Assembly: GCF_009299795.1 (NCBI RefSeq)
Contig: NZ_VIGP01000001.1
Span: forward strand, 496,001 to 560,000
Direction: 5' to 3'
Length of the DNA: 64,000 bases
Source: Brachybacterium subflavum
Lineage (GTDB): Bacteria; Actinomycetota; Actinomycetes; Actinomycetales; Dermabacteraceae
Of the stretch, positions 57,287 to 64,000 are shown in pieces; positions within the stretch are counted from its first letter, which is position 1; each line of letters starts with the position of its first letter. Both the position numbers and the translations under genes were made by a program. The notes beneath the pieces were generated by a model, which saw only the letters and a list, made by a program, of their open reading frames with translations, was not told the DNA's origin and did no database searches.

Positions 57287-58273
57287 GTGTCGAAGACTGC
57301 GATGAACACGCACCGCCGAGCCATGCGCCCGGTGACGCCGGCCGTCCGCGCCGGCCGCACCGCCGCCGGCGCTGCGATCGCCGCCACCATGCTGTTCGGC
57401 GGGTCCGCCGCCGCGACCGCCGACGGGTCGAACCAGGCCGATGGCGCCGCGCCGGCCCAGGGGAACGCCGCCCCGGCCGTGCTTCCCGCGGTTGACGCGA
57501 AGCCTTCGCAGATCCAGAAGCTCGCGACGAGCACCGCTTCGGCGGACCAGGGCTCGGTCCTCGAGACCTCCAGGGTCGAGAACGCCATGAGCGTCAAGTC
57601 CGCCGATCAGATCGCGGAGGACAAGGCCGAGCAGGAGGCCGCCGAGCAGGAGGCTGCTGAGCAGGAGGCTGCTGAGCAGGCCGCCGCCGAGCAGGAGGCT
57701 GCTGAGCAGGCCGCCGCGGACGATGCCCAGGACGACCAGTCCCAGGGTGCGGAGGACGACCAGGCGCAGGAGAGCACCACCTCGGGCTCGACCTCGTCGC
57801 ACGAGAGCTCCTCGAACTCGGGGTCCTCGAGCTCGCGCTCTTCGCACTCCCCCTCCAGCAGCTCCTCCTCGAAGTCCAAGAAGTCCACCTCGGACTCCTC
57901 GGAGGAGAAGTCGCCGAGCAGCTCCTCCTCGAGCGCTTCGGGCAACTCGATCGTCGCCACCGCCCGCAGCGGGAAGGGCACCCCGTACGTCTACGGCGGC
58001 ACCAGCACCAGCGGCTGGGACTGCTCGGGCTTCACCCGGTGGGTCTACGCGCAGAACGGCATCAGCCTCGGCCGCACCGACTCGGCCCAGGCCGCTCGCG
58101 GCCGCGTGGTCTCCCAGTCCGAGGCCCGTCCCGGCGATCTCATCCGCAAGCCCGGCCACATCGGCATCTACATCGGCAACGGCAAGATGATCGACGCCGG
58201 CAACCCCCGCGTGGGCACCGTCGAGCGCGACATCTACTCGGGCTCCTGGACGTACATCACGTACACCCACTGA
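57287..58273 (+). CDS. Secreted NlpC/P60 peptidoglycan endopeptidase
   Basis: A 328-residue exported wall hydrolase. The signal peptide spans about residues 10-45 (GAAIAATMLFGGSAAATA, cleavage after ATA). A low-complexity spacer follows: EQEAA repeats at 114-143, then an acidic Gln/Asp stretch and a Ser-rich region (165-220) that is likely glycosylated or wall-spanning. The catalytic NlpC/P60 domain is C-terminal, with Cys246 (WDCSGFTRW) and His291 (PGHIGIYIG). It cleaves within the stem peptide, probably in cell separation. AGGGGAG eight bases before the GTG supports this start. A structured leader precedes it and an 18-bp terminator follows. Confidence 0.92.
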   Translation: MSKTAMNTHRRAMRPVTPAVRAGRTAAGAAIAATMLFGGSAAATADGSNQADGAAPAQGNAAPAVLPAVDAKPSQIQKLATSTASADQGSVLETSRVENAMSVKSADQIAEDKAEQEAAEQEAAEQEAAEQAAAEQEAAEQAAADDAQDDQSQGAEDDQAQESTTSGSTSSHESSSNSGSSSSRSSHSPSSSSSSKSKKSTSDSSEEKSPSSSSSSASGNSIVATARSGKGTPYVYGGTSTSGWDCSGFTRWVYAQNGISLGRTDSAQAARGRVVSQSEARPGDLIRKPGHIGIYIGNGKMIDAGNPRVGTVERDIYSGSWTYITYTH

Positions 58274-58296
58274 TCATCCCTGACATCCCCCGCGTC

Positions 58297-58336
58297 GCAC
58301 GTCGGCCCCGCACCCCTCGGTGCGGGGCCGACGTGC
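58297..58336 (+). terminator. Strong terminator after the NlpC/P60 gene
   Basis: A perfect 18-bp stem (58297-58314 with 58319-58336) and a CCTC loop. Confidence 0.85.
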
Positions 58337-58439
58337 GTCCGGTGTTGGCCCGTGCGGATCAGGCGCGGACCCAGGTGGACGTGGCACCCTTGCGCGGTGC
58401 CTGACCGCACGCCCGAACATCCCCGGAGGAGGCCATGAG

Positions 58440-59279
58440 ATGAGCGCACTGCGACAGACGGCGAGCGTCCTGCTGCTCGTCCTCGCCGCCGTGGTCGGCG
58501 CGAGCTGGCTGCCGGGCAGCTGGCTGCAGCAGCACGTGGTCGACCGCGACGGCTTCCTCGAGATCGCCGAGCCGCTCGGCGAGGACGCCTCGACCCAGCA
58601 CGCGCTCACCGATGCCGCGGTCGACGAGCTGCTCTCGAGCGACGTGATCCCGTCCTCGGTGCGCGGCACGGTCGCGCCCTACGCCAAGGAGCAGGCGGCG
58701 TCCTTCACGACCACGTCGGCCTACCAGGAGATGTGGGACGACTCGATGGACTCGGTGCACGAGGGGCTCTTCGCCTCCGGCGACAGCCCGATCGAGGTCG
58801 ACCTCTCGCCCGCCGTCGACTCGCTCATGGATCCGATCGAGGAGAAGCTGCCCTTCGGCATCACCCTGCCCCGGCCAGACCATCCCACGGTCACCCTCAC
58901 CACGATCCCCGACCTGCCTGCCCTGCGCGCGGCCGCGCAGGTGCTCCCGTACGCGTCCTGGGCGCTGCCGGTGATGATCGTGCTGATGGTGCTCGCGCTG
59001 CTCGTCGCCGACCGCAGGCGGGCCGCCCTGCTGGGCGCCGGGATCGCGACCCTCGTGGCGGGCGCGATCGGTCTGCTGCTCGCCGCGGGCATCGGAGCTC
59101 TCGTGCCTGCGTCGGTCGACGGCGCGGGTTTCCTGGGCCCGATCGTGCAGGGCTTCGAGGCCCGCTTCAGCGCCGACATCGCGCCGCGCGCGACCGTGAT
59201 GACCGGCGTCGGCGCGGGGATCATCGTGGTGGGTGCGGTGCTCCTCGCCGTGGTGCGCAGGCCAGCGCGGCGCCGGTGA
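58440..59279 (+). CDS. Integral membrane protein with an extracytoplasmic domain, function unknown
   Basis: A 279-residue protein: N-terminal TM (about 8-27), an extracytoplasmic helical domain of about 130 residues starting VVDRDGFLEIAEPL, then three TM helices (about 175-196, 199-224 and 248-270) and a basic RRPARRR end. This one-plus-three TM layout with a DRDGF-type motif occurs in actinobacterial membrane proteins annotated as hypothetical. No catalytic motif is seen. GGAGGAGG eight bases upstream supports the ATG. It is monocistronic, between a terminator and the tRNA gene on the other strand. Confidence 0.7.
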   Translation: MSALRQTASVLLLVLAAVVGASWLPGSWLQQHVVDRDGFLEIAEPLGEDASTQHALTDAAVDELLSSDVIPSSVRGTVAPYAKEQAASFTTTSAYQEMWDDSMDSVHEGLFASGDSPIEVDLSPAVDSLMDPIEEKLPFGITLPRPDHPTVTLTTIPDLPALRAAAQVLPYASWALPVMIVLMVLALLVADRRRAALLGAGIATLVAGAIGLLLAAGIGALVPASVDGAGFLGPIVQGFEARFSADIAPRATVMTGVGAGIIVVGAVLLAVVRRPARRR

Positions 59280-59315
59280 TCCGCGGCCGACGACAGGACT
59301 GACCTGGTGTTTCTC

Positions 59316-59391
59316 TGGTGCCCCCGGCGCGATTCGAACGCGCGACACCCGCTTTAGGAGAGCGGTGCTCTATCCCCTGAGCTACGGGGGC
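59316..59391 (-). tRNA. tRNA-Arg (anticodon CCU)
   Basis: A full 76-base cloverleaf on the minus strand: acceptor GCCCCCG/CGGGGGC, D-stem GCTC/GAGC, anticodon stem CCGCT/AGCGG with loop CTCCTAA (anticodon CCU, reading AGG), T-stem GCGCG/CGCGC with TTCGAAT, discriminator A and an encoded CCA. A TAGGAT hexamer on the minus strand (plus 59405-59410) fits as the -10 box. Confidence 0.97.
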
Positions 59392-59460
59392 GGAACCGCC
59401 GACCATCCTACGGTACGGAGGGCCCGGGACCTCCGCCCGGGCGCATGGCAGGATCGAAGC

Positions 59461-60267
59461 GTGAGCACCTCCACGCTGACCGCCGCCCTCGCCCAGTACG
59501 CCGTCGATGAGGAACCCCCGCGCGCGACCGAGCGCGCCGTGCGCGCCCTCGACGAGGCGGCAGCGGCCGGGGCACGGCTCGTGGTGCTCCCCGAGGCTGC
59601 GCTCGCCCCCTTCGGCACAGACCTGCCCGCCGCCGCGCGCGAGCACGCCCGCGCCTTCGACGAGGCGATCACCGCGAGCGCGGAGCGGCATGACCTGGTG
59701 GCCGTCGCCGGGTCCTTCACCCTCGCCGCCGACGGCCGCGTGCACAACACGGTGATCGTCCGGGGACGCGACCTGCGCGCGGACTACCGCAAGATCCACC
59801 TCTACGACGCCTTCGGCGCTCGCGAGTCCGAGACCATCGCTCCGGGGGCCGGACTCGTCTCCATCGACGTCGACGGGATCCATGTGGGCCTCGCGACCTG
59901 CTACGACATCCGCTTCCCCGAGCAGTTCGTGGCGCTCGCCCGAGCAGGCGCGCAGGTGGTCGTCGTGCCCATGGCATGGGGAGCGGGGGAGGGGAAGGCC
60001 GAGCAGCTGAGGGTGCTGCAGCGCGCACGGGCGCTGGACTCGACGAGCGTGTTGCTGGCCGCGGACCAGGTGCCCGCTCCCGGCTGGAGCGGGAGGGCGG
60101 CGCGCGGCGTGGGCGGCAGCGTCGCCGTCTCACCGCTCGGCGCGGTGATCGCGGCGGCGGGCGCGGACGAGGAGCTGCTCGTCGTCGAGGTCGATGCCGA
60201 GGCCGTGACCGAGGCGCGGTCCGCACTGCCCGTGCTCGCCGACCGGCCGGAGCTCCAGACGCCCTGA
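59461..60267 (+). CDS. Carbon-nitrogen hydrolase (nitrilase superfamily)
   Basis: A 268-residue cytoplasmic amidase-type enzyme. The catalytic triad is visible: Glu45 (VLPEAALAPF), Lys111 (YRKIHLYDAF) and Cys147 (LATCYDIRFPEQF). The blocks resemble the Nit/omega-amidase or deaminated-glutathione amidase branch rather than true nitrilases. The substrate is not determined. GTG at 59461 follows CAGGAT by six bases, a weaker leaderless signal; no ribosome-binding site is seen. It is divergent from the tRNA gene and ends before a terminator shared with the next minus-strand gene. Confidence 0.87.
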   Translation: MSTSTLTAALAQYAVDEEPPRATERAVRALDEAAAAGARLVVLPEAALAPFGTDLPAAAREHARAFDEAITASAERHDLVAVAGSFTLAADGRVHNTVIVRGRDLRADYRKIHLYDAFGARESETIAPGAGLVSIDVDGIHVGLATCYDIRFPEQFVALARAGAQVVVVPMAWGAGEGKAEQLRVLQRARALDSTSVLLAADQVPAPGWSGRAARGVGGSVAVSPLGAVIAAAGADEELLVVEVDAEAVTEARSALPVLADRPELQTP

Positions 60268-60329
60268 GATCGGGGCCTTCCCCGCATCGGCACGCCCTCG
60301 CGCCGGTGCTCCGCCCCCGCACATGCGAA

Positions 60330-60357
60330 CGGCGCCGGACCCGAAGGTCCGGCGCCG
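60330..60357. terminator. Terminator between the nitrilase gene and the small Rv0909-like gene
   Basis: CGGCGCCGGACC (60330-60341) pairs perfectly with GGTCCGGCGCCG (60346-60357) around a CGAA loop; convergent genes end on both sides. Confidence 0.82.
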
Positions 60358-60392
60358 CTTCGACGGCTCATCGGCCGTGGGAGGTACTCGGA

Positions 60393-60569
60393 TCAGAGGT
60401 TGCCGAGCCCGTCCTTCGCCTTGTCGCCGGCATCGCCGATGGCGCCGTCGAACTGATCGGGAGCGGCATCCTGCGCCTTCTCCGAGGCGCCGTCGATGCC
60501 CTCGCCGATCTTGTCCTTGTTGTCGGATGCGACATCCTTGGCCTTGTCGAAAGCGTCGTTGAGACCCAT
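60393..60569 (-). CDS. Small Rv0909/MT0933-like 'antitoxin' or CsbD-like protein
   Basis: A 58-residue acidic helical protein: GLNDAFDKAKDVASDNKDKI and ASEKAQDAAPDQFDGAIGDA show the repeating Asp-Lys-Ala pattern of MT0933-type proteins, some of which are called antitoxins. No partner toxin gene is next to it, so a toxin-antitoxin role is not supported here; a stress protein of CsbD character is an equal possibility. AGGAG five bases before the ATG supports the start. TAGCCT on the minus strand about 50 bases upstream may be the -10. Confidence 0.72.
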   Translation of the reverse strand: MGLNDAFDKAKDVASDNKDKIGEGIDGASEKAQDAAPDQFDGAIGDAGDKAKDGLGNL

Positions 60570-60730
60570 GGGGAACTCCTCTCGTTCGGCGTCGCGCTCC
60601 GGTCGGAGCGACAGCAACAGGCTAGGAGCCGCACCGGCCGACGTGCCAGAAATCGCCCGAACACACCGCTCATCTGACGGTCCGTGAGCATTTGGCGCGC
60701 ATTCCTGCCATTCGCAGGCATGATTGGTGC

Positions 60731-61567
60731 ATGGAATCGATCGAACCGCGCGCGGCAGCAGTCGCTTCGTCACCGCCCAAGGACAAGAGCGGGCGCTGGG
60801 ATCGTGTGCTCGCGATGCTGGCGACCCATCGCAGCCTGAGCGTCACCGAAGTGGCCCGCGAGCTGGGGATCAGCGAGTCCACCGTGCGCCGCGACTTCGT
60901 CGAGATGGAGCGCGCCCAGCTCGCGCGCCGCACGCACGGGGGCATCGTCGCGATCGACGTCGCCTACTCGCTCGCGACCACACCGCGCGAGAAGGACGTC
61001 GCGTCCGCCGACCGCGAGCGGGTGGCCGCTCTCGCCGCGGAGATGATCCGTCCCGGTCAGATCGTCGGCTTCAACGGCGGGCGCTCCACCACGAGCACGG
61101 CTCGGCGGGCCGTCTCCCGCCCGGATCTCGACGCGAAGGACGGCACGCCCGGGCTCACCGTGGTCTGCGCGGCCCTGAACATCGCGACCGAGGCCGTGCT
61201 GCGCCCCGCAGTGCGCACCGTCGTGCTCGGCGGCGTCGCCGAGCCGTACTCCTTCGAGCTCACCGGGCCGCTCGCGACCGCGACGATGCGCGACCTGTGG
61301 CTGGACACCATGTTCGTGGGCATGATCGGTCTCGACATCGACGCCGGGCTCACCTGCAACTCCGACGCCGAAGCGGGCGTGACCCGCACGATGATCGGGC
61401 ATTCGCGGCGCGTCGTCGGCCTCGCCACGGCCGACAAGTTCGGTCTGCGCGCGCTCGCGGGCATCTGCCCGGTCGCTGCGCTCACCGACCTCGTGATCGC
61501 CGGCGAGGTCCCGGGTGAGCTCCGCGAGCACCTCGCCGAGCACGAGGTGCGCCTGCACGAGGCCTGA
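60731..61567 (+). CDS. DeoR-family transcriptional regulator
   Basis: A 278-residue regulator. The DeoR helix-turn-helix (RSLSVTEVARELGISESTVR with RDFVEMERAQLARRTHGG) is N-terminal, and the sugar-phosphate-sensing domain follows (GFNGGRSTTSTARRAV, ALNIATEAVL, VVLGGVAEPYSFELTGP, ATADKFGLRAL). The ligand is probably a phosphorylated sugar. No sugar-catabolic gene is adjacent in the window. CATGAT lies six bases before the ATG. The dyad CCTGC-CATTC-GCAGG (60704-60718) sits across that promoter and may be its own operator. Confidence 0.88.
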   Translation: MESIEPRAAAVASSPPKDKSGRWDRVLAMLATHRSLSVTEVARELGISESTVRRDFVEMERAQLARRTHGGIVAIDVAYSLATTPREKDVASADRERVAALAAEMIRPGQIVGFNGGRSTTSTARRAVSRPDLDAKDGTPGLTVVCAALNIATEAVLRPAVRTVVLGGVAEPYSFELTGPLATATMRDLWLDTMFVGMIGLDIDAGLTCNSDAEAGVTRTMIGHSRRVVGLATADKFGLRALAGICPVAALTDLVIAGEVPGELREHLAEHEVRLHEA

Positions 61568-61577
61568 GGGGGCGCTC

Positions 61578-61626
61578 GAGGTCCGCCGGAGGACGCCAGA
61601 GGTCCGCCGGAGGTCGCCGGAGGACG
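61578..61626 (+). repeat. Short imperfect tandem repeat downstream of the DeoR gene
   Basis: GAGGTCCGCCGGAGG occurs at 61578-61592 and again at 61599-61613, a 21-base period, followed by a partial third copy (AGGTCGCCGGAGGACG). It starts ten bases after the DeoR stop. The rest of the 191-base gap shows only the promoter of the next gene. Confidence 0.7.
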
Positions 61627-61758
61627 TCCGTGTGCGACCGGGCCGTCAGGGCCGAGGGGCCCGCGCGAGCGGGGTGTGACGCGCCCGGCGCGACCTGCGT
61701 CGCCGCGCACGGCACGCCTCCGCGTCACCATGGTGTCCGGCCGGTAGCGTGGGGTTCC

Positions 61759-64000
61759 ATGTGGAGACTGCTGCGTGGGAAGAAGCGCACCGAGGAGCAG
61801 GAGAGCGCACCGGGCGCGCCGGGCGAGACGACCTCGTCCCGCGAGGACGCCGGTCCCGCCGCCTCGGCCGCCCGCACCGGGGCCGCGAGCAGGCGCGGTC
61901 GCTCCGCCGCGAGTGCTGCGAGCGCCGGCAGTGCGGTGAGCGCGAACGCCTCCGACGGCGCCGAGGGCTTCGCCTTCTCCGTCGACCACCGGCTGGATCC
62001 GGCCGGCGCCGACATCGCGCCCCTCCAGGACGAGGATGCCCTGCCGCGCCGCCGGGTGGACGACCGCCCGCTGAGCCGCGCCGACCGTGTCGGCAGCGCC
62101 CTGGACCGTTGGACCCTGCAGATCGCCGGCACCCGCGCCGAGCCCTCCTTCCTCACCCGCATGCGCGCGGGCGAGCACGTGCTGGACCTGACGCACTCCC
62201 ATCCCTCCGGCCTCGCCCAGCTCCTTGCCGGCCGCGGCCCCACCCGCCTGTCCTCCCTGGTCCGCGAGGTCGGAGCGCTCGCAGACGCTCGCGCCGAGGC
62301 GCGGGCGATCCGCGAGATCGCCGAGCGCCAGGCCGAGGAGATCGGTCTGTCCACCTGCCATCTCGGCATCGGCGAGGCGACCTGGGTCCCCGAGGACGGC
62401 GGCGAGCCCTTCCACGCGCCCGTGCTGGTGCGGCCCATCACCCTTCGCCTGCGCGGCAGCGCCCGCGAGGACGTCGATCTGGACCTCGATGCGACCGTGG
62501 ACGTGAACCCGATCCTGCTGCGCGCCCTGCGCGAGGCCGGCATCGCCGTGGACGCCCGCGCCCTCCTCGCGACCACCGAGGGCCCCTACGGCTTCGACCC
62601 GACACCCGTGATCGATGCCTTCAAGTCGCTCGGCCAGCCGCTGCCCGGCTTCCGCGTCGCCCAGGCGCTCGTGGTCGGCAACCTCATGGACGCCGCCGGT
62701 CAGCTCGTCGACGACCTGCGCACCGACCCCGCCGACTGGGCGGACAGCGACCTCGTCGCCGCCCTCGCCGGCGATCCCGAGGCCCGCACGGCACTCGCCC
62801 CGTCGGCCGATGCCGCGTCGTCTGCCGGGCCGGGCGCCGCGCCGGCGGACGCTCACGCAGCCCCCGGAGGTCCGCGAGGCACCGCAGGGGAGAGCGCACA
62901 CGAGCCCTCCGCCCCCGACGAGTCCGAGATGGTCACCTCGCTGCCCCCGGATCGGATGCGCGTGCTCGCGCACGTCCTGGACGGCGGCCACCTCGCGGTG
63001 AGCACGCCGCCCGGCACCGACCCCATCGACCTCGTCGTCGACCTCGCCGCCGAGGCGAATGCGCGCGGCCGCAGCGTGCTCGTGGTCTCCCAGCGACGCG
63101 CGAACCTCGCGCACATCGCCGCCCTCGCCCGCGAGCGCGGCCTCGAGGACCTCGTGTTCGACCTCTCGCCGGACCCGTCCCTGCAGCGCAACGCCTCGGC
63201 CTCGCTGCTGCACAGCCTGCGTCGCGCCGGCTCGTTCTCCTCACCGGTCTCCACCGCCGAGCCCGAGGAGCTCGCCGAGGCGCGCAGCATCCTCACCGGG
63301 CACGTCGAGGCCATGCACCGCGTCCAGCAGCCCTGGAACGCCTCCGCGCACGACGCCCTCTCTGCGCTCGCCGCCCTCACCCGCATGCGCCCCGCGCCCC
63401 GCACGGAGGTGCGGCTGGGCGCGGATGTCGCCGCGACGATGGTCGGCGAGGACCGGGAGCGCGGAGCGGAGTCGCTGCGCGAGGCGGCACGTCTGGGCGT
63501 GCTGTCCATCGGACCCGAGGACACCGCCTGGTACGGCGCGCCCATCACCACCGACACGCAGGCGGAGCGCGCACTCGCCCTCGTCGAGCGTCTGCGCGAG
63601 AAGCAGCTCCCGCAGCTCCGGCGCGCGATCGAGCGCACCGGCGGCGAGGTCGGCCTCGCCCCTGCGCGCACCCTCGAGGCGCTGATCGCCCGCCTGCAGC
63701 TGCTCTCGAAGGTCCGCGGGGCGCTCTCCGTGTTCCAGGGCGCCGTGTTCGCAGCCCCGCTGGACGACCTCATCGCCGCGACCGCCACCAAGGACTGGCG
63801 GCGCGAGCACGGCGTGGTCATGTCGTTCACGACCCGTCGGCGCCTGCGCAAGGAGGCCGCCGCGCTGCAGCGCCCCGCCTCGCTCGCTCCCGACCTGCAC
63901 GAGGCGCTGCGGACCGTGCGCGCCGTGCGCGAGGAGTGGAGGGCGGCCGACGGCGGCAGCGGCTCCGCCCCGTCCGTCCCCGAGAAGCTGGAGAACTGCG
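61759..64000 (+). CDS. Large helicase/ATPase-like protein (DUF4011-type), 3' truncated by window
   Basis: At least 747 residues with no stop before the window ends. After a Ser/Ala-rich basic N-terminus (residues 1-75) come a domain starting near RADRVGSALDRWTLQIAGTR and a helical region rich in RAEARAIREIAERQAEE. Then comes a helicase-like nucleotide-binding core at about 405-470: DRMRVLAHVLDGGHLAVSTP, PPGTDPIDLVVDLAAE, RSVLVVSQRRANLAHIAALA. The layout fits the large DUF4011/superfamily 1 helicase-like proteins of actinobacteria. The P-loop is abnormal: PPGTDPID (418-424) where PPGTGKT/S is expected, so the invariant Lys is missing. TAGCGT eight bases before the ATG suggests leaderless expression. 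Confidence 0.7.
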   Translation, partial: MWRLLRGKKRTEEQESAPGAPGETTSSREDAGPAASAARTGAASRRGRSAASAASAGSAVSANASDGAEGFAFSVDHRLDPAGADIAPLQDEDALPRRRVDDRPLSRADRVGSALDRWTLQIAGTRAEPSFLTRMRAGEHVLDLTHSHPSGLAQLLAGRGPTRLSSLVREVGALADARAEARAIREIAERQAEEIGLSTCHLGIGEATWVPEDGGEPFHAPVLVRPITLRLRGSAREDVDLDLDATVDVNPILLRALREAGIAVDARALLATTEGPYGFDPTPVIDAFKSLGQPLPGFRVAQALVVGNLMDAAGQLVDDLRTDPADWADSDLVAALAGDPEARTALAPSADAASSAGPGAAPADAHAAPGGPRGTAGESAHEPSAPDESEMVTSLPPDRMRVLAHVLDGGHLAVSTPPGTDPIDLVVDLAAEANARGRSVLVVSQRRANLAHIAALARERGLEDLVFDLSPDPSLQRNASASLLHSLRRAGSFSSPVSTAEPEELAEARSILTGHVEAMHRVQQPWNASAHDALSALAALTRMRPAPRTEVRLGADVAATMVGEDRERGAESLREAARLGVLSIGPEDTAWYGAPITTDTQAERALALVERLREKQLPQLRRAIERTGGEVGLAPARTLEALIARLQLLSKVRGALSVFQGAVFAAPLDDLIAATATKDWRREHGVVMSFTTRRRLRKEAAALQRPASLAPDLHEALRTVRAVREEWRAADGGSGSAPSVPEKLENC

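Noticed and set aside
59233..59460. Open frame crossing the tRNA, encoding a GAIRTRDTRFRRAVLYPLS-like peptide upstream of the nitrilase
   Set aside because: This peptide is the well-known mistranslation of the reverse complement of a tRNA gene; the tRNA-Arg cloverleaf explains the sequence, and the nitrilase starts at 59461.
60393..60569. Toxin-antitoxin module
   Set aside because: The small Rv0909-like protein has no adjacent toxin-like gene; neighbours are a nitrilase and a DeoR regulator.

Overview
The window is a stretch of chromosome from a high-G+C actinobacterium (about 70% G+C by eye). The gene content (bldC, DUF3073, DUF3151, an IdeR/DtxR regulator, GuaB3, CIRCE-controlled groESL) and the gene order purF-purM-DUF3073-bldC-(...)-pcrA-sucCD are typical of Actinobacteria. 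A Brachybacterium-like member of the Micrococcales is my best guess from memory; no search was run. I see no prophage, insertion sequence, CRISPR array or defence island. It reads as core genome with a few accessory transporters and regulators.

Layout. 1-4.2 kb: end of a peptide ABC importer operon (permease, fused double ATPase, lipoprotein binding protein). 4.3-7.5 kb: metallophosphoesterase and groES-groEL under a CIRCE/HrcA operator. 7.6-10.1 kb: three-gene operon with a pseudouridine synthase between two membrane proteins. 10.1-13.4 kb: TetR regulator divergent from two tandem paralogous membrane proteins. 13.4-18.2 kb: guaB, VOC protein, DnaQ-like exonuclease, GuaB3, heme oxygenase. 18.2-22.3 kb: pta-ackA and a membrane protein on the minus strand. 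22.4-25.4 kb: SURF1, DUF3817, guaA. 25.6-30.8 kb: GNAT, a 14-TM drug efflux pump with a divergent TetR, an acyltransferase-like protein. 30.8-37.2 kb: HerA-like ATPase, C39-type peptidase, gpmA, BCCT osmolyte transporter, dtd. 37.3-45.4 kb: aminoglycoside-phosphotransferase-fold protein, DUF3151, purA, SCP-like, cutC, purF, purM. 45.4-56.1 kb: DUF3073, bldC, a lipid-flippase-like membrane protein, pcrA, TetR, beta-propeller, small membrane proteins, sucCD. 56.3-64 kb: ideR, NlpC/P60 wall hydrolase with a structured leader, membrane protein, tRNA-Arg(CCU), nitrilase, Rv0909-type small protein, DeoR, and the 5' part of a large helicase-like protein.

Together the genes cover nucleotide synthesis (guaB, guaA, purA, purF, purM, perhaps guaB3), acetate overflow and the TCA step (pta-ackA, sucCD), protein folding, iron/heme handling and envelope functions.

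The clearest global signal concerns expression. Twelve genes on both strands have a TANNNT hexamer exactly six bases before an ATG or GTG, with no ribosome-binding site in between. Several more show the same arrangement with a weaker hexamer or a 7-9 base gap. This is the signature of leaderless mRNAs. It was used here to choose start codons (SURF1, purF, guaB3, the 53.9 kb gene, the GNAT and TetR genes). Genes that instead use a Shine-Dalgarno sequence (groES, purA, the efflux pump with its TTG start, sucC, ideR, NlpC, the HerA-like gene) have a longer gap between the -10 box and the start. Long G+C-rich hairpins mark most operon ends.
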